DNA from: Bacteroides sp.
Lineage (GTDB): Bacteria; Bacteroidota; Bacteroidia; Bacteroidales; Bacteroidaceae
Direction: 5' to 3'
Assembly: GCA_017472925.1 (NCBI GenBank)
Contig: JAFUNS010000043.1
Span: 1-46,443 of the forward strand
Length of the DNA: 46,443 nucleotides
Under the pieces are notes generated by a model. The model did no database searches. It was given only the letters and a program-made list of their open reading frames with translations, and was not told the DNA's origin. Positions within the stretch are counted from its first letter, which is position 1; each line of letters opens with the position of its first letter. Of this stretch, positions 1 through 7,097 are shown in pieces. The position numbers were made by a program, and so were the translations under genes.

Positions 1-201
1 CCTTGCAATAGCGATAATCATATATTTGTGTCCATTGCTTGTTGTGTAATATGTCGGCATTGGAAAATATGGATATTTGGCTGCTTTCAACACGTCTCTT
101 CTAAAGCGTTCAGTTCCCTTATCCTTTAGATACAAAATGATGTTTTTTAAGTCCTTAGAAAAATCTTGTTTTACTTGAGCGATTATTATTTTATCTTCCA
201 T
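1..201 (-). CDS. Unknown protein, N-terminal 67 codons only (cut by window edge)
   Basis: A minus-strand reading frame opens with ATG at 199-201 and runs open to the window edge. The 67 residues seen begin MEDKIIIAQVKQDF and include many charged residues (KDLKNIILYLKDKGTERFRRD), followed by PYFPMPTYYTTSNGHKYMIIAIAR. The upstream sequence is A/T-rich, as is usual before Bacteroidales starts. I do not recognise the family. It lies upstream of, and on the same strand as, the two small genes at 294-840, with a gap of about 90 bases. Coding quality looks good because the frame is uninterrupted and codon use is similar to its neighbours, but the product is truncated here. Confidence 0.55.
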   Translation of the reverse strand, partial: MEDKIIIAQVKQDFSKDLKNIILYLKDKGTERFRRDVLKAAKYPYFPMPTYYTTSNGHKYMIIAIAR

Positions 202-293
202 AATTTTTATAAAGGTTGACCCATCCACCAGTAGGTTAAAGTTAGCAATAATGGTGGCACAATTAAGGGAGTGCCGACCCCAAACCAACTGCA

Positions 294-671
294 TTATGCA
301 CGTTGGTTGCTCATACCGATGGTATGTTGTTCCATCTCAATCAGCTTGGCTTTTGCAGCTCTGTGACGTTCAATCATCATAGCTCTTGCAACCTCTCTTT
401 TATGAGCAATTCGGTTCCAATAGTTCTTGAACGATTCTGTTTGTTCAATACGTTCCACTTCGAGAATTTTGTACAGTTTCATTCTTGGAGCTGTTGCATA
501 ATGTGGGTTAGTGACTTCCAATGATGGTGTCGGATAAAACAAACTAATCATCTTGTTAGTCCAACCTCTACCACGCTTCAGAGAGCATTTAGCACAATAC
601 TTTTCTTTTTTGTTTACAACCATATTTACTTCGTTAAATTGGCATACTGTTAAAATGTTATTCTTGTTCAT
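294..671 (-). CDS. Small unknown protein with a CxxC pair
   Basis: A 125-residue protein, start ATG at 669-671. The N-terminal part holds Cys10 and a CAKC pair near residue 27, possibly a small metal-binding site. The C-terminal half is strongly basic and likely helical (HKREVARAMMIERHRAAKAK). No family recognised. It overlaps the stop of the gene before it (658-840, same strand) by 14 bases, so the two are very probably cotranscribed and translationally coupled. The AT-rich composition matches the accessory region. Function unknown; a nucleic-acid-binding role would be only a guess from the basic helix. Confidence 0.5.
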   Translation of the reverse strand: MNKNNILTVCQFNEVNMVVNKKEKYCAKCSLKRGRGWTNKMISLFYPTPSLEVTNPHYATAPRMKLYKILEVERIEQTESFKNYWNRIAHKREVARAMMIERHRAAKAKLIEMEQHTIGMSNQRA

Positions 672-840
672 ATTCTTTTATTTTAATATTAAAAACTACT
701 TGATACATCCTTATTAGACTTTGCACCACAAAGGCGACATTATCAACTTTAATTTCTCTCAATTCTCCGATAACTGCATCATCAGCTCTGATGGTTACAC
801 GTTCATTTTCGGAATCGTAATGGCAAATTATATTTTTCAT
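658..840 (-). CDS. Small unknown protein, 60 aa
   Basis: A 60-residue acidic/neutral protein beginning MKNIICHYDSENERVTIRAD. The frame can be extended to an ATG at 864 (eight more residues, MLIFNNIK), but the start at 840 is preceded by an A-rich stretch and gives a more natural beginning, so I chose it. The sequence alternates short beta-like stretches with charged turns. No family recognised. Its stop overlaps the start of the 294-671 gene by 14 bases, indicating a two-gene operon transcribed leftwards. The hairpin-rich stretch at 884-1047 would be its untranslated leader. Confidence 0.45.
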   Translation of the reverse strand: MKNIICHYDSENERVTIRADDAVIGELREIKVDNVAFVVQSLIRMYQVVFNIKIKEYEQE

Positions 841-883
841 TTTTATATTATTAAAAATCAGCATTTTGAAAATTTTTGACTAT

Positions 884-1047
884 GGTACATTAAGGGTGTA
901 CCTTCCCTGTTCTGATACTGTTGGGTATCAGTCAAGACATACTTATCCTGTATGATGAACTCTTCTGTATTGAACCAAGAAACGGAACTTATCGACTGAG
1001 AATCGATACCCTACAGTTCCCAATAGCTTAGTAGGGATATGCTATTG
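884..1047. ncRNA. Hairpin-rich intergenic stretch, candidate leader or structured RNA
   Basis: Five successive inverted repeats sit between the divergent genes at 840 and 1263: GGTACA (884-889)/TGTACC (897-902); CTGATAC (912-918)/GTATCAG (925-931); CATAC (938-942)/GTATG (950-954); GGAACT (984-989)/AGTTCC (1015-1020) enclosing ATCGA (991-995)/TCGAT (1003-1007); and CAATAGC (1021-1027)/GCTATTG (1041-1047). All arms are perfect. The strand is unknown. On the minus strand it would be the leader of the 658-840 gene. That so many perfect arms occur in 165 bases suggests a folded RNA or a cluster of binding sites rather than chance, but I recognise no known RNA family. Confidence 0.35.
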
Positions 1048-1175
1048 CAAATCTTCTTGAAGACCTCTCATTTTCTTCTTGTTGATTTGATTTCTTGTTT
1101 TCAGTAAGTTAAGAACGATGTTATTTTGATGATGCAAAAATATAATAAAAAAATGGGATAACCCCAATTTATTGG

Positions 1176-1205
1176 TTGTTGAATATTCAACTGAATGTTC
1201 AACAA
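1176..1205. promoter_or_regulatory. 30-base near-palindrome, possible operator
   Basis: Positions 1176-1205 form an imperfect palindrome with 26 of 30 positions symmetric; its outer arms TTGTTGAA and TTCAACAA are perfect. It lies about 60 bases before the start of the unknown gene at 1263, where a repressor could act. The site contains the repeated half-motif TTCAA. Confidence 0.3.
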
Positions 1206-1262
1206 TTACTTAATAAATCAAATAATATAACTACATTTGTGGTATCTTTAATAATATTGAAT

Positions 1263-2555
1263 ATGACTAAAGTAATAACAGATACCGATTTCATAACATA
1301 TACTCATTTGGACAGTGATGAGTACCAGCTTGTGTATTCCATATTATATATTTATGGCAAATACGATTATGTAGATTATATTGATGAATGTGCTGACAAG
1401 TGTATCTACAATCATCTATTAGAATTATGCGAGCATCAATTTGATGGTTTAATTAAAATGGTCAAGGTGAAGCAATGGGTAATGTTATTGGATGGTATTA
1501 TTGAAAAACTTAAAGGTTATGACCAGACTACAGAAATTGTTGTACCCTTTTGTTCTTATGCGTCAAATATCGGAAGAACAATAAAACAATACCAATTTGT
1601 ACGCTTGCTCCTTTTGGAAATGTTGCAAAGGCAATTCCAAGATTTGAATCCAATTGAAGGTGATGGTCTCGATAAAACAAATGAAATACCCTCAATTGAA
1701 GAATTGTTTGAGGAGTTTTTCAATTTACAAAAGGAACTTCAATTACCAGTCTACATATATAGCTTCTTGTATAATGAAATAATGCACTTCTATACATCTG
1801 AATCAGAATCCGTTGAAACATTATATAAAAGGGTTCTTGAACACATTGAAACCTTATATGAGAAAGAACTAAATGGTGAAGATAAGGAAGCAAGAGATTT
1901 TCTAAAAGGGATGTACTCTGAGAAGTTCATAAATAGGATACCTCCTGAAGCGAGAAGTCAAATTACCATTACCTTTGCAGAATGGGTAAAAGACCGTTTT
2001 GAATGTTGGGTGTTACCTTTTAGTAAATATGTGACCGAAGAAACCAATGGATATTTTGATTTGGAAGAGATGATGCAAAATGAGCTGGAAAGAAGATATG
2101 ATAATTTCACGGATTCTGATACGTTACATAAACTATATATGGAACTATATGTTGAAAATACATTAACTTTGCCCTCATACAAAACTGAGGTTTATGGTAA
2201 TATACAAGATTATATAGTTGAGGATGAAAATTGTGAGGATAATGAAGAAAATATAGGCAAGGAAAAGAAACACGGTGATGATGCCAAGAATGTCGGATTG
2301 CTATATTATTTATTATGTGATTATGTCAATGAGAACAGAGCTTTTATGACAAGATTCATAAGTTGTATATTGGGTAAAGAATTGCCTTCCGATGGGAAAA
2401 TTGCAAAAAGTTCCATATATACATATTTGGGAGACCCGACAAAGTCATTTAGTAATTCAAGAAATTATATTAAGGATGAACTTGAAAAGTATAAGCTTAA
2501 AGTTCCTGATGCCTTATTAAAATTGTTCCCTAAAAAAATAGAAAAATTCAAATGA
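1263..2555 (+). CDS. Unknown protein, 430 aa, acidic and helical
   Basis: The open frame reaches back to a TTG at 1176, but that codon lies inside a palindrome. The first ATG is at 1263 (MTKVITDTDFITYTHLDSDE), so I use it; the protein is then 430 residues. It is rich in acidic residues and aromatic residues, with a highly acidic linker near residue 320 (EDENCEDNEENIGKEKKHGD). The last ~70 residues (SSIYTYLGDPTKSFSNSRN) look like a conserved C-terminal motif found at the end of several Bacteroidetes mobile-element proteins, though I cannot name it. No signal peptide or membrane segment. Single gene, followed by a weak hairpin terminator at 2565-2585. Confidence 0.6.
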   Translation: MTKVITDTDFITYTHLDSDEYQLVYSILYIYGKYDYVDYIDECADKCIYNHLLELCEHQFDGLIKMVKVKQWVMLLDGIIEKLKGYDQTTEIVVPFCSYASNIGRTIKQYQFVRLLLLEMLQRQFQDLNPIEGDGLDKTNEIPSIEELFEEFFNLQKELQLPVYIYSFLYNEIMHFYTSESESVETLYKRVLEHIETLYEKELNGEDKEARDFLKGMYSEKFINRIPPEARSQITITFAEWVKDRFECWVLPFSKYVTEETNGYFDLEEMMQNELERRYDNFTDSDTLHKLYMELYVENTLTLPSYKTEVYGNIQDYIVEDENCEDNEENIGKEKKHGDDAKNVGLLYYLLCDYVNENRAFMTRFISCILGKELPSDGKIAKSSIYTYLGDPTKSFSNSRNYIKDELEKYKLKVPDALLKLFPKKIEKFK

Positions 2556-2564
2556 CAATGATAT

Positions 2565-2590
2565 GGTCCTCCCTATGGGGGACCTTTCTG
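2565..2590 (+). terminator. Probable terminator of the 1263-2555 gene
   Basis: GGTCC-T-CCC, loop TAT, GGGGGACC forms a compact GC-rich hairpin with one bulge, nine bases after the stop codon, followed by TTTCTGT. The T run is short, so termination may be incomplete. Confidence 0.4.
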
Positions 2591-2654
2591 TAACCGTACC
2601 CCCTCCACCCAATAAAGGGCATTGTTTATATGCGAAGGGTTCATCGAAAATTTT

Positions 2655-2813
2655 TCCTGAAAATCCTGAGCGTAAAATGATGGCCACTTTATTCCTTATG
2701 ATATATAAGAGGCTATTTAAAGCGAAATCCTGAGCCGTTATCAATTGTTAGTATAAATCTACATTTCGGGAATATTAATTTCTGACAAGCGTTTAAAACG
2801 GCATTTCCTGAGC
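2655..2813 (+). repeat. Three copies of TCCTGAGC in intergenic DNA
   Basis: TCCTGAGC occurs at 2664-2671, 2728-2735 and 2806-2813, each preceded by an AAA or TTT run, and a shorter TCCTGA is at 2655-2660. Spacing is about 64 and 78 bases. The stretch 2590-2840 holds no gene. The copies lie beside the primase gene and could be binding sites for a replication protein or a regulator; no such role is shown. Confidence 0.3.
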
Positions 2814-2840
2814 AAATATCACAATGAATGGAATGAGACA

Positions 2841-2884
2841 AAAAAATAATCGTGATATAAAATGTAACGGATTATATCACGATT
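2841..2884 (-). terminator. Terminator downstream of the primase gene
   Basis: Perfect 13-base arms at 2848-2860 and 2872-2884 with an 11-base loop. On the minus strand the hairpin is followed by ATTATTTTTTTG, giving a standard intrinsic terminator for the leftward primase gene that ends at 2979. The 9-base repeat array lies between the stop codon and this hairpin. Confidence 0.75.
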
Positions 2885-2915
2885 AAAACACTGAATTATT
2901 CTTTGAATTTTAGAA

Positions 2916-2975
2916 GTGCGAATATGCGAATACTTCGGATGGTGCGAACACTGCGAAGTATGCGAACAGTGCGAA
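2916..2975 (-). repeat. 9-base tandem repeat array A
   Basis: Seven units with core TGCGAA (on the plus strand) start at 2917, 2925, 2934 (variant TTCGGA), 2943, 2952, 2961 and 2970, so the period is 9 with one step of 8. The three spacer bases vary. The array begins three bases after the primase stop codon (2979-2981, minus strand), in its 3' untranslated region. Related arrays are at 6304-6362, 6421-6462, 6507-6574 and 19218-19267. Confidence 0.75.
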
Positions 2976-3204
2976 CACTTATGATGCTTTCAATAGAAAT
3001 CTTTTTTTGAACAGTTCAATAAGTTTTTCATTTGAATATGAGCAATCGGTATCAGACTTGACCCTTTTAATGAAATATTTAAACATTCCCCTGACTGAAC
3101 TTGCATCATCAATATCATAGAAACCTTCATTGAGATAATCTTCCAATTCATCCAAGATAATCTCACATTGATAATCAAAATAAGCGGAGTTGTCAACTTC
3201 CAAT

Positions 3205-3270
3205 TGAATTGGACTTTCTAACTCTATAATGTTTTCTTTCTCTTCTCTTATATAATTAGAATGTCCATTT
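3205..3270 (-). repeat. Direct repeat inside the primase gene, copy 1 of 2
   Basis: A 66-base segment nearly identical to 3964-4029, in the same frame of the same gene. It encodes NGHSNYIREEKENIIELESP followed by IQ. Differences are concentrated in a pyrimidine-rich middle of about 20 bases. The copies are about 760 bases apart. Confidence 0.8.
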
Positions 3271-3963
3271 CCAGTAGTATTGTACTTGGTTATTCCCATC
3301 TCATTCCTGAACCTTTGAAGAGTCTTGGTTGATATGTTCAATCCATATTCTTTGAACTGTTCAACATTCTGTTTGTCGGTTAGATTGAAGTCATACAGTT
3401 CACCAATCTGATTGTATGTAATGAGCTTTCGACTGATGTTCCTGACTTGTTTCCTATTCAGATTATGCTTGATGCAATACTTGTCATTGACAATGAACTT
3501 TCTCTTATCCCTTTTGATTAAACCATTATAATTATCAATGTCCGATTTATATATATTTACAGAAATATCAAATAAATCTTTCTTGTTAATTTTATCCTTT
3601 GAGTTATCAATATAATGATAAAGTTCATAAGCCATATTATTCAATAAATGCTCAAATGATAATTCTTGAATCATCATTCTTCTCAATATACCATTGAGGA
3701 AGAGTTTCTTTCTACGGTGTTCACCATCCTTTATTTTCTTGACTCTTGATACGGAATATCGTTTATCACCATTCTCATCATATACAGCTTCCATAAACCA
3801 ATATCTCTTTATCTCAATGTAATCAGACGGTAGCATAATGAACGGTGTATCATCATCAACTTCTCCCAGTGGTGTATGTTCAAATATCGGATAGGTATCG
3901 GAATATTTCAATAATAAATCACCATAAGACATATTCCAAAAATCATTGATATAGTCATTATCC

Positions 3964-4029
3964 TGAATTGGACTTTCTAACTCTATAATGTTTCTCTCTT
4001 TTTCTTTTATAGAATTAGAATGTCCATTT
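3964..4029 (-). repeat. Direct repeat inside the primase gene, copy 2 of 2
   Basis: The partner of 3205-3270. It encodes NGHSNSIKEKERNIIELESP followed by IQ, just after the N-terminal primase-like domain. Two in-frame copies of a 22-residue peptide flank the middle domain; they may be linkers or a peptide that binds a partner protein, or the trace of a recombination event. Confidence 0.8.
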
Positions 4030-4750
4030 TGAATTTTATCCGATATATCAAAATCTGATATGGAATAGATATTTTCAGTTAGTATGATTTGACAATTCTC
4101 GTTTGTTCCATAGATTGCTTGGGTTACATTGCCACCGCAATTGTCGTTCAATTTAAAACCCAAATTTTCAATCAAAATCTGATATATTGATTTATATATG
4201 TCTGTATCAGAAATTGGAACACGGAATAAATAAAGCAGTCTGTAACGGTTCCCCTTTCCCTCTTGTTGGTGACTGTATGTTGTGTAGGCGATTGATGGTT
4301 TATATCTTAATCCTGATACCAGTTCATCAAGACCACATTCCACATCATCGTCCAAGTCAAACATTATGATATGGGTATCAATGAAGTTTGAATAAGTTCT
4401 TTGTTTCTGTGTGATAATGGTTGAATCATCTTCCGTAAAGTTGGCGGAAAGGATATGACCGCTTCTTTATATGCTCAACCAATTCCCCATATTCAATGTT
4501 TCTTCTTTGGTACTTAATCTTTCCCATTTCCTCTTTAAGAGGCTTTCTACTGTAGTTTTCTAATGATAACGTTAATCTCATAATATTTAATTTTTATGTA
4601 TTTTTATTCTTATGCTTCAAAAATATAAAAAATAATTTCAAAAAACAAAATTATTTACAAAGTATTTGATATTTATATATGTAACTTGATAATGTTACTT
4701 CAATTATAAATATAATGTGGATGATAAAAATGATAATGAAATGAATAACT

Positions 4751-5317
4751 ATGTATGGAGAACGTTACGGAGCAAGCAACCATAGTTCTTATGAAAGGGA
4801 AGAATATGATTACTATGCGACAGAACCCTATGCAGCTCAACTTCTAATGGAGGTGGAACAATTCAATACTGATATATGGGAATGTGCTTGTCGGTGAGAA
4901 GCATCTATCCAATGAGTTTGAGAGGAACGGATATAAGGTAAGAAGCAGTGATATTGTGGATAGATGTGGGAATGAAATATATGATTTCCTTTCGAATGAT
5001 AACAAGGAATGGCACGGTGATATAATAACCAACCCACCGTTCAAGTATGCAACGGAGTTTGTAAGAAAGGCATTGGATATAATACCTGAACGGAAACAAG
5101 GTTGCTATGTTCTTGAAAGTCCAATTCCTTGAAGGCAAGGAACGAAGAAAACTATTTGAAGAATATCCACCTAAGACAGTATATGTAAGTTCATCAAGAC
5201 TTAACTGTGCAAGGAACGGTGATTTTGACACTTATCCCAGGTCTGCAATGGCATACGCTTGGTATGTTTGGGAGAAAGGTTTCAAACGGTGATACGGTAA
5301 TCAAGTGGATAAACTGA
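4751..5317 (+). pseudogene. SAM-dependent DNA methyltransferase with three +1 frameshifts
   Basis: Three overlapping open pieces together encode one 187-residue methyltransferase if three single bases are skipped. Start ATG 4751 (MYGERYGASNHSSYEREEYD); SAM motif I reads ECAC-GEKHLS, interrupted by an extra C at 4892; motif IV is TNPPF, as in N6-adenine or related amino-methyltransferases; an extra C at 5091 separates IIPE from GNKVAMFLKVQFLEG; a further extra C at 5287 separates WEKGFK from the end GDTVIKWIN and stop 5315-5317. After removal of the three bases the length is exactly 188 codons, and the joins fall within conserved motifs. Each extra C precedes a GGN glycine codon, as in the primase. 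Either decayed or recoded. It is divergent from the primase gene across about 170 bases of AT-rich DNA. Confidence 0.7.
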
Positions 5318-5377
5318 TATGCCATACTTATAAAAGTACCTAATAATAAAATAAGATATAAGCTACATTAATAATAT

Positions 5378-5767
5378 ATGGAGAATAATATAAAGAAAGT
5401 GGGCAGACCTCAAACACCTGAAACGAGGGAGAAAATAAGCAATTCCCAGCGAATGAGGTTTGCAAAATTGAACAGAGCATTGAAAGAGAATGAAATCAGA
5501 AAGTTGGAATTGAAGAACCCGAATGATAATGTGCCATTGGATGACTATGAATTATTCCTTGAACTGAGATTCCAAGTCACGGATGAGGTAAATCTCCTCA
5601 TTGATGCTTTGTTCCAACTATTCAGACACCAATTGAAAATGGAAGCAATGGAATTGAAAAAAGAATCAATGCGTAAAATGTTGGCAAAGGTCAATACTGA
5701 AGCTATAGTTGACACCGCCATTAAAGATTATTTTGATAAAAACCTGATTAAGAATGAGAACAATTGA
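5378..5767 (+). CDS. Unknown protein with basic N-terminal motif
   Basis: A 129-residue protein beginning MENNIKKVGRPQTPETREKI. The N-terminal GRP-x-TPETREKIS segment resembles the NUMOD3-type DNA-binding helix found in homing endonucleases and mobile-element proteins, but the rest (acidic DDYELFLELRFQVTDEVNLL, then amphipathic helices to the end) has no nuclease motif I recognise. It is intact and overlaps the next gene by 14 bases, so the pair form an operon. DNA-binding regulator or replication accessory protein would fit the setting; this is inference only. Confidence 0.55.
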   Translation: MENNIKKVGRPQTPETREKISNSQRMRFAKLNRALKENEIRKLELKNPNDNVPLDDYELFLELRFQVTDEVNLLIDALFQLFRHQLKMEAMELKKESMRKMLAKVNTEAIVDTAIKDYFDKNLIKNENN

Positions 5768-6302
5768 TTTGAATGAACTAAAAGCATTGTATCAAGCGGA
5801 AGTTGATGATGCCAATATTCGTAATGTTGAGATGTTGGATGGCAAGGATTATTCCAACAAGCCAATGGATGATGCACATAAGGCAGCAATGGAATGGAAC
5901 AACAGCATCAATGAACAATTGGACGGATTTGATAAATGGACTGACAAAGCAAATGAGCAAATGGAATTGGAGGATGTAATCATAAGACATAAAACCCAAG
6001 ACAAGGATTTTTGGAATATCGCTTGTTCTGATATGAACTCATTGAGAAATAAAAAGTCCAACAAGAAACACAATAAAAGAGAACGTGAAATCAGAAAGAT
6101 TATGCGTGATGACGCAAGAAACCAATTATCTATTGGTTATCCATTCTATAACTTGAACGATGATGAAGAGGTCAAACATATATGGTTGGATTGTAAGGTG
6201 CAAGTAAGGAATGACATTAATACTCTTATGGAAAATATCAATATGCTTCGTGAGGTTGAAAAGTATATCCAACTGAGCAACAACTATAACCGATTCAAGT
6301 AA
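5754..6302 (+). CDS. Unknown hydrophilic protein, 182 aa
   Basis: Start ATG 5754 overlaps the end of the preceding gene by 14 bases. The product is hydrophilic, with a strongly basic stretch near residues 100-120 (NKKSNKKHNKREREIRKIMR) and predicted helices throughout. No signal peptide, membrane segment or recognised domain. The stop codon TAA at 6300-6302 is followed directly by a 9-base repeat array, the same arrangement seen after the primase gene. Confidence 0.55.
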   Translation: MRTIDLNELKALYQAEVDDANIRNVEMLDGKDYSNKPMDDAHKAAMEWNNSINEQLDGFDKWTDKANEQMELEDVIIRHKTQDKDFWNIACSDMNSLRNKKSNKKHNKREREIRKIMRDDARNQLSIGYPFYNLNDDEEVKHIWLDCKVQVRNDINTLMENINMLREVEKYIQLSNNYNRFK

Positions 6303-6303
6303 G

Positions 6304-6362
6304 TGCGAACTGCGAACACTTCGAACACCTCGAATGGTTCGTACACATTCGCACCATTCACA
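6304..6362 (+). repeat. 9-base repeat array B, forming a hairpin
   Basis: Units start at 6304 (TGCGAA), 6311 (TGCGAA), 6320 (TTCGAA), 6329 (CTCGAA), 6338 (TTCGTA), 6348 (TTCGCA) and 6357 (TTCACA), so steps are 7, 9, 9, 9, 10, 9. It begins one base after the stop at 6302. The first half carries GTGCGAA and the second TTCGCAC, so the array as a whole can fold on itself. Its step pattern matches array E at 19218. Confidence 0.7.
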
Positions 6363-6418
6363 TTAAAGAGAACAACGTTTTTTAATGATGTAATAAAACA
6401 AGAAATGATAACGGCAAG

Positions 6419-6462
6419 TGTTCGCACTATTCGCACTATTCGAAGTATTCGCACCATTCGCA
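6419..6462 (+). repeat. 9-base repeat array C
   Basis: Five units start at 6421, 6430, 6439, 6448 and 6457 with exact 9-base spacing: TTCGCA, TTCGCA, TTCGAA, TTCGCA, TTCGCA. The array is preceded by AAGTG, as is array D. The orientation is opposite to array A on the plus strand. Confidence 0.75.
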
Positions 6463-6503
6463 TTGATAGAAAAGAATGAGCAAGAAAAAGAAATCATAAC
6501 CAA

Positions 6504-6574
6504 GTGTTCGCACTATTCGCACCATTCGAAGTATTCGCACTATCCGAAGTATTCGCATTGTTCGCATATTCGCA
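6504..6574 (+). repeat. 9-base repeat array D
   Basis: Eight units start at 6507, 6516, 6525, 6534, 6543 (TCCGAA), 6552, 6561 and 6569, with steps 9 x 6 then 8. Arrays C and D share the first five units almost base for base and are separated by about 40 bases of A-rich DNA, so one probably arose from the other. Confidence 0.75.
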
Positions 6575-6729
6575 CCTATTTTTAATGTAAAACGTCAAGG
6601 GTGGTATAGATGATTTTTGGTGAATCCTTGCTACAGATACTTCTGAATAGGGAAATAACTGTTTATCGTGTTTTTCAATGATATAAAATCTTTTTACGTT
6701 AATCTTAATTTCAATTTACATTCAATTAT

Positions 6730-6760
6730 GGGAGTCCACTTGGATTCCCTTTTTTATTTT
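6730..6760 (+). terminator. Intrinsic terminator
   Basis: Arms GGGAGTCC (6730-6737) and GGATTCCC (6742-6749, one G-T pair) with a four-base loop, followed by TTTTTTATTTTT. It would end transcripts crossing the repeat arrays. Confidence 0.65.
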
Positions 6761-6790
6761 TGGATTCAATTATTAACAACCTGACATTCT

Positions 6791-6810
6791 GGGTCTTAAA
6801 CCCAGTTAAA
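6791..6810 (+). repeat. 20-base direct repeat with internal dyad, copy 1
   Basis: GGGTCTTAAACCCAGTTAAA, repeated exactly at 6994-7013. The first 13 bases are an inverted repeat (GGGT/ACCC). The intervening 6811-6993 has no gene; it carries overlapping stems GGATTCTC (6838-6845)/GAGAATCC (6877-6884) and TCTCCC (6842-6847)/GGGAGA (6862-6867), which exclude each other. Confidence 0.6.
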
Positions 6811-6933
6811 AGATTTTCAGGAATTTGCAGGAACGCTGGATTCTCCCGATATTTGTGGTGTGGGAGATGCATCCAAGAGAATCCATTTCGTTTCCCATTC
6901 GACACCCATTTACCCGACTACATTATATAATAT

Positions 6934-6960
6934 AAGGTGACTCCAAAGGTCACTTTTCTT
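6934..6960 (+). terminator. Weak hairpin with T run
   Basis: GTGAC (6937-6941) and GTCAC (6949-6953) with A/T-extended ends, followed by TTTTCTT. Short stem, so only a possible terminator. Confidence 0.3.
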
Positions 6961-6993
6961 GTCTTATCAGGTTTCTTTAACACCTGATTATCA

Positions 6994-7013
6994 GGGTCTT
7001 AAACCCAGTTAAA
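6994..7013 (+). promoter_or_regulatory. 20-base direct repeat, copy 2, just upstream of a promoter
   Basis: An exact copy of 6791-6810. It ends 13 bases before the -33 box of the promoter at 7027-7058, a usual position for an activator or repressor site. Confidence 0.45.
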
Positions 7014-7026
7014 CTTCCGTTGAATC

Positions 7027-7058
7027 TTTGCTAAAGTCCTGATTTTCAGGTATCTTTG
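7027..7058 (+). promoter_or_regulatory. Bacteroidales-type promoter for the 7098 gene
   Basis: TTTG (7027-7030), 20 bases, TATCTTTG (7051-7058), an exact match to the TTTG-N19/21-TAnnTTTG consensus. The start codon at 7098 follows with a leader of about 30 bases. Confidence 0.7.
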
Positions 7059-7097
7059 TATCAAGAAAAGGAAATAATAACATAAAATTCAAAGGAT

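Larger units (their letters stand above)
2979..4581 (-). pseudogene. Plasmid-type primase/replication protein, frameshifted by one extra base at 4461
   Basis: The gene reads from ATG at 4579-4581 for 40 codons, ending VEHIKK, then one extra base (G on plus, C in the sense strand, position 4461) throws it out of frame. Left alone that frame stops at 4426. Skipping the base restores a single 533-residue frame that continues GHILSANFTEDD to the stop at 2979. The N-terminal 200 residues resemble archaeo-eukaryotic-type plasmid/phage primases: FDLDDD (DxD metal site), YTTYSH (Ser-His motif), NRYRLLYLF and NCGGNVTQAIYGTN. The C-terminal part is basic, perhaps HTH-like, and carries a duplicated segment. 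It could be a decayed gene or a case of recoding, since a +1 shift would yield the full protein. An independent start at 4364 would lack the N-terminus. Confidence 0.65.

Noticed and set aside
1176-1262. TTG start 29 codons upstream of the 1263 gene
   Set aside because: It lies inside a near-palindrome and the segment looks non-coding; the first ATG gives a better start.
2916-2975. Coding repeat (three-codon peptide repeat)
   Set aside because: A 9-base period could encode a tripeptide, but the arrays lie after stop codons, include steps of 7, 8 and 10, and have no start codon.
4884-5292. Two separate small genes with GTG or ATG starts at 4884 and 5107
   Set aside because: Together with the piece from 4751 they make one methyltransferase with continuous motifs; the apparent starts are created by the frameshifts.
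6419-6574. CRISPR array
   Set aside because: The repeated unit is only 9 bases with 3-base variable parts, there are no spacers of 30 bases and no cas genes.
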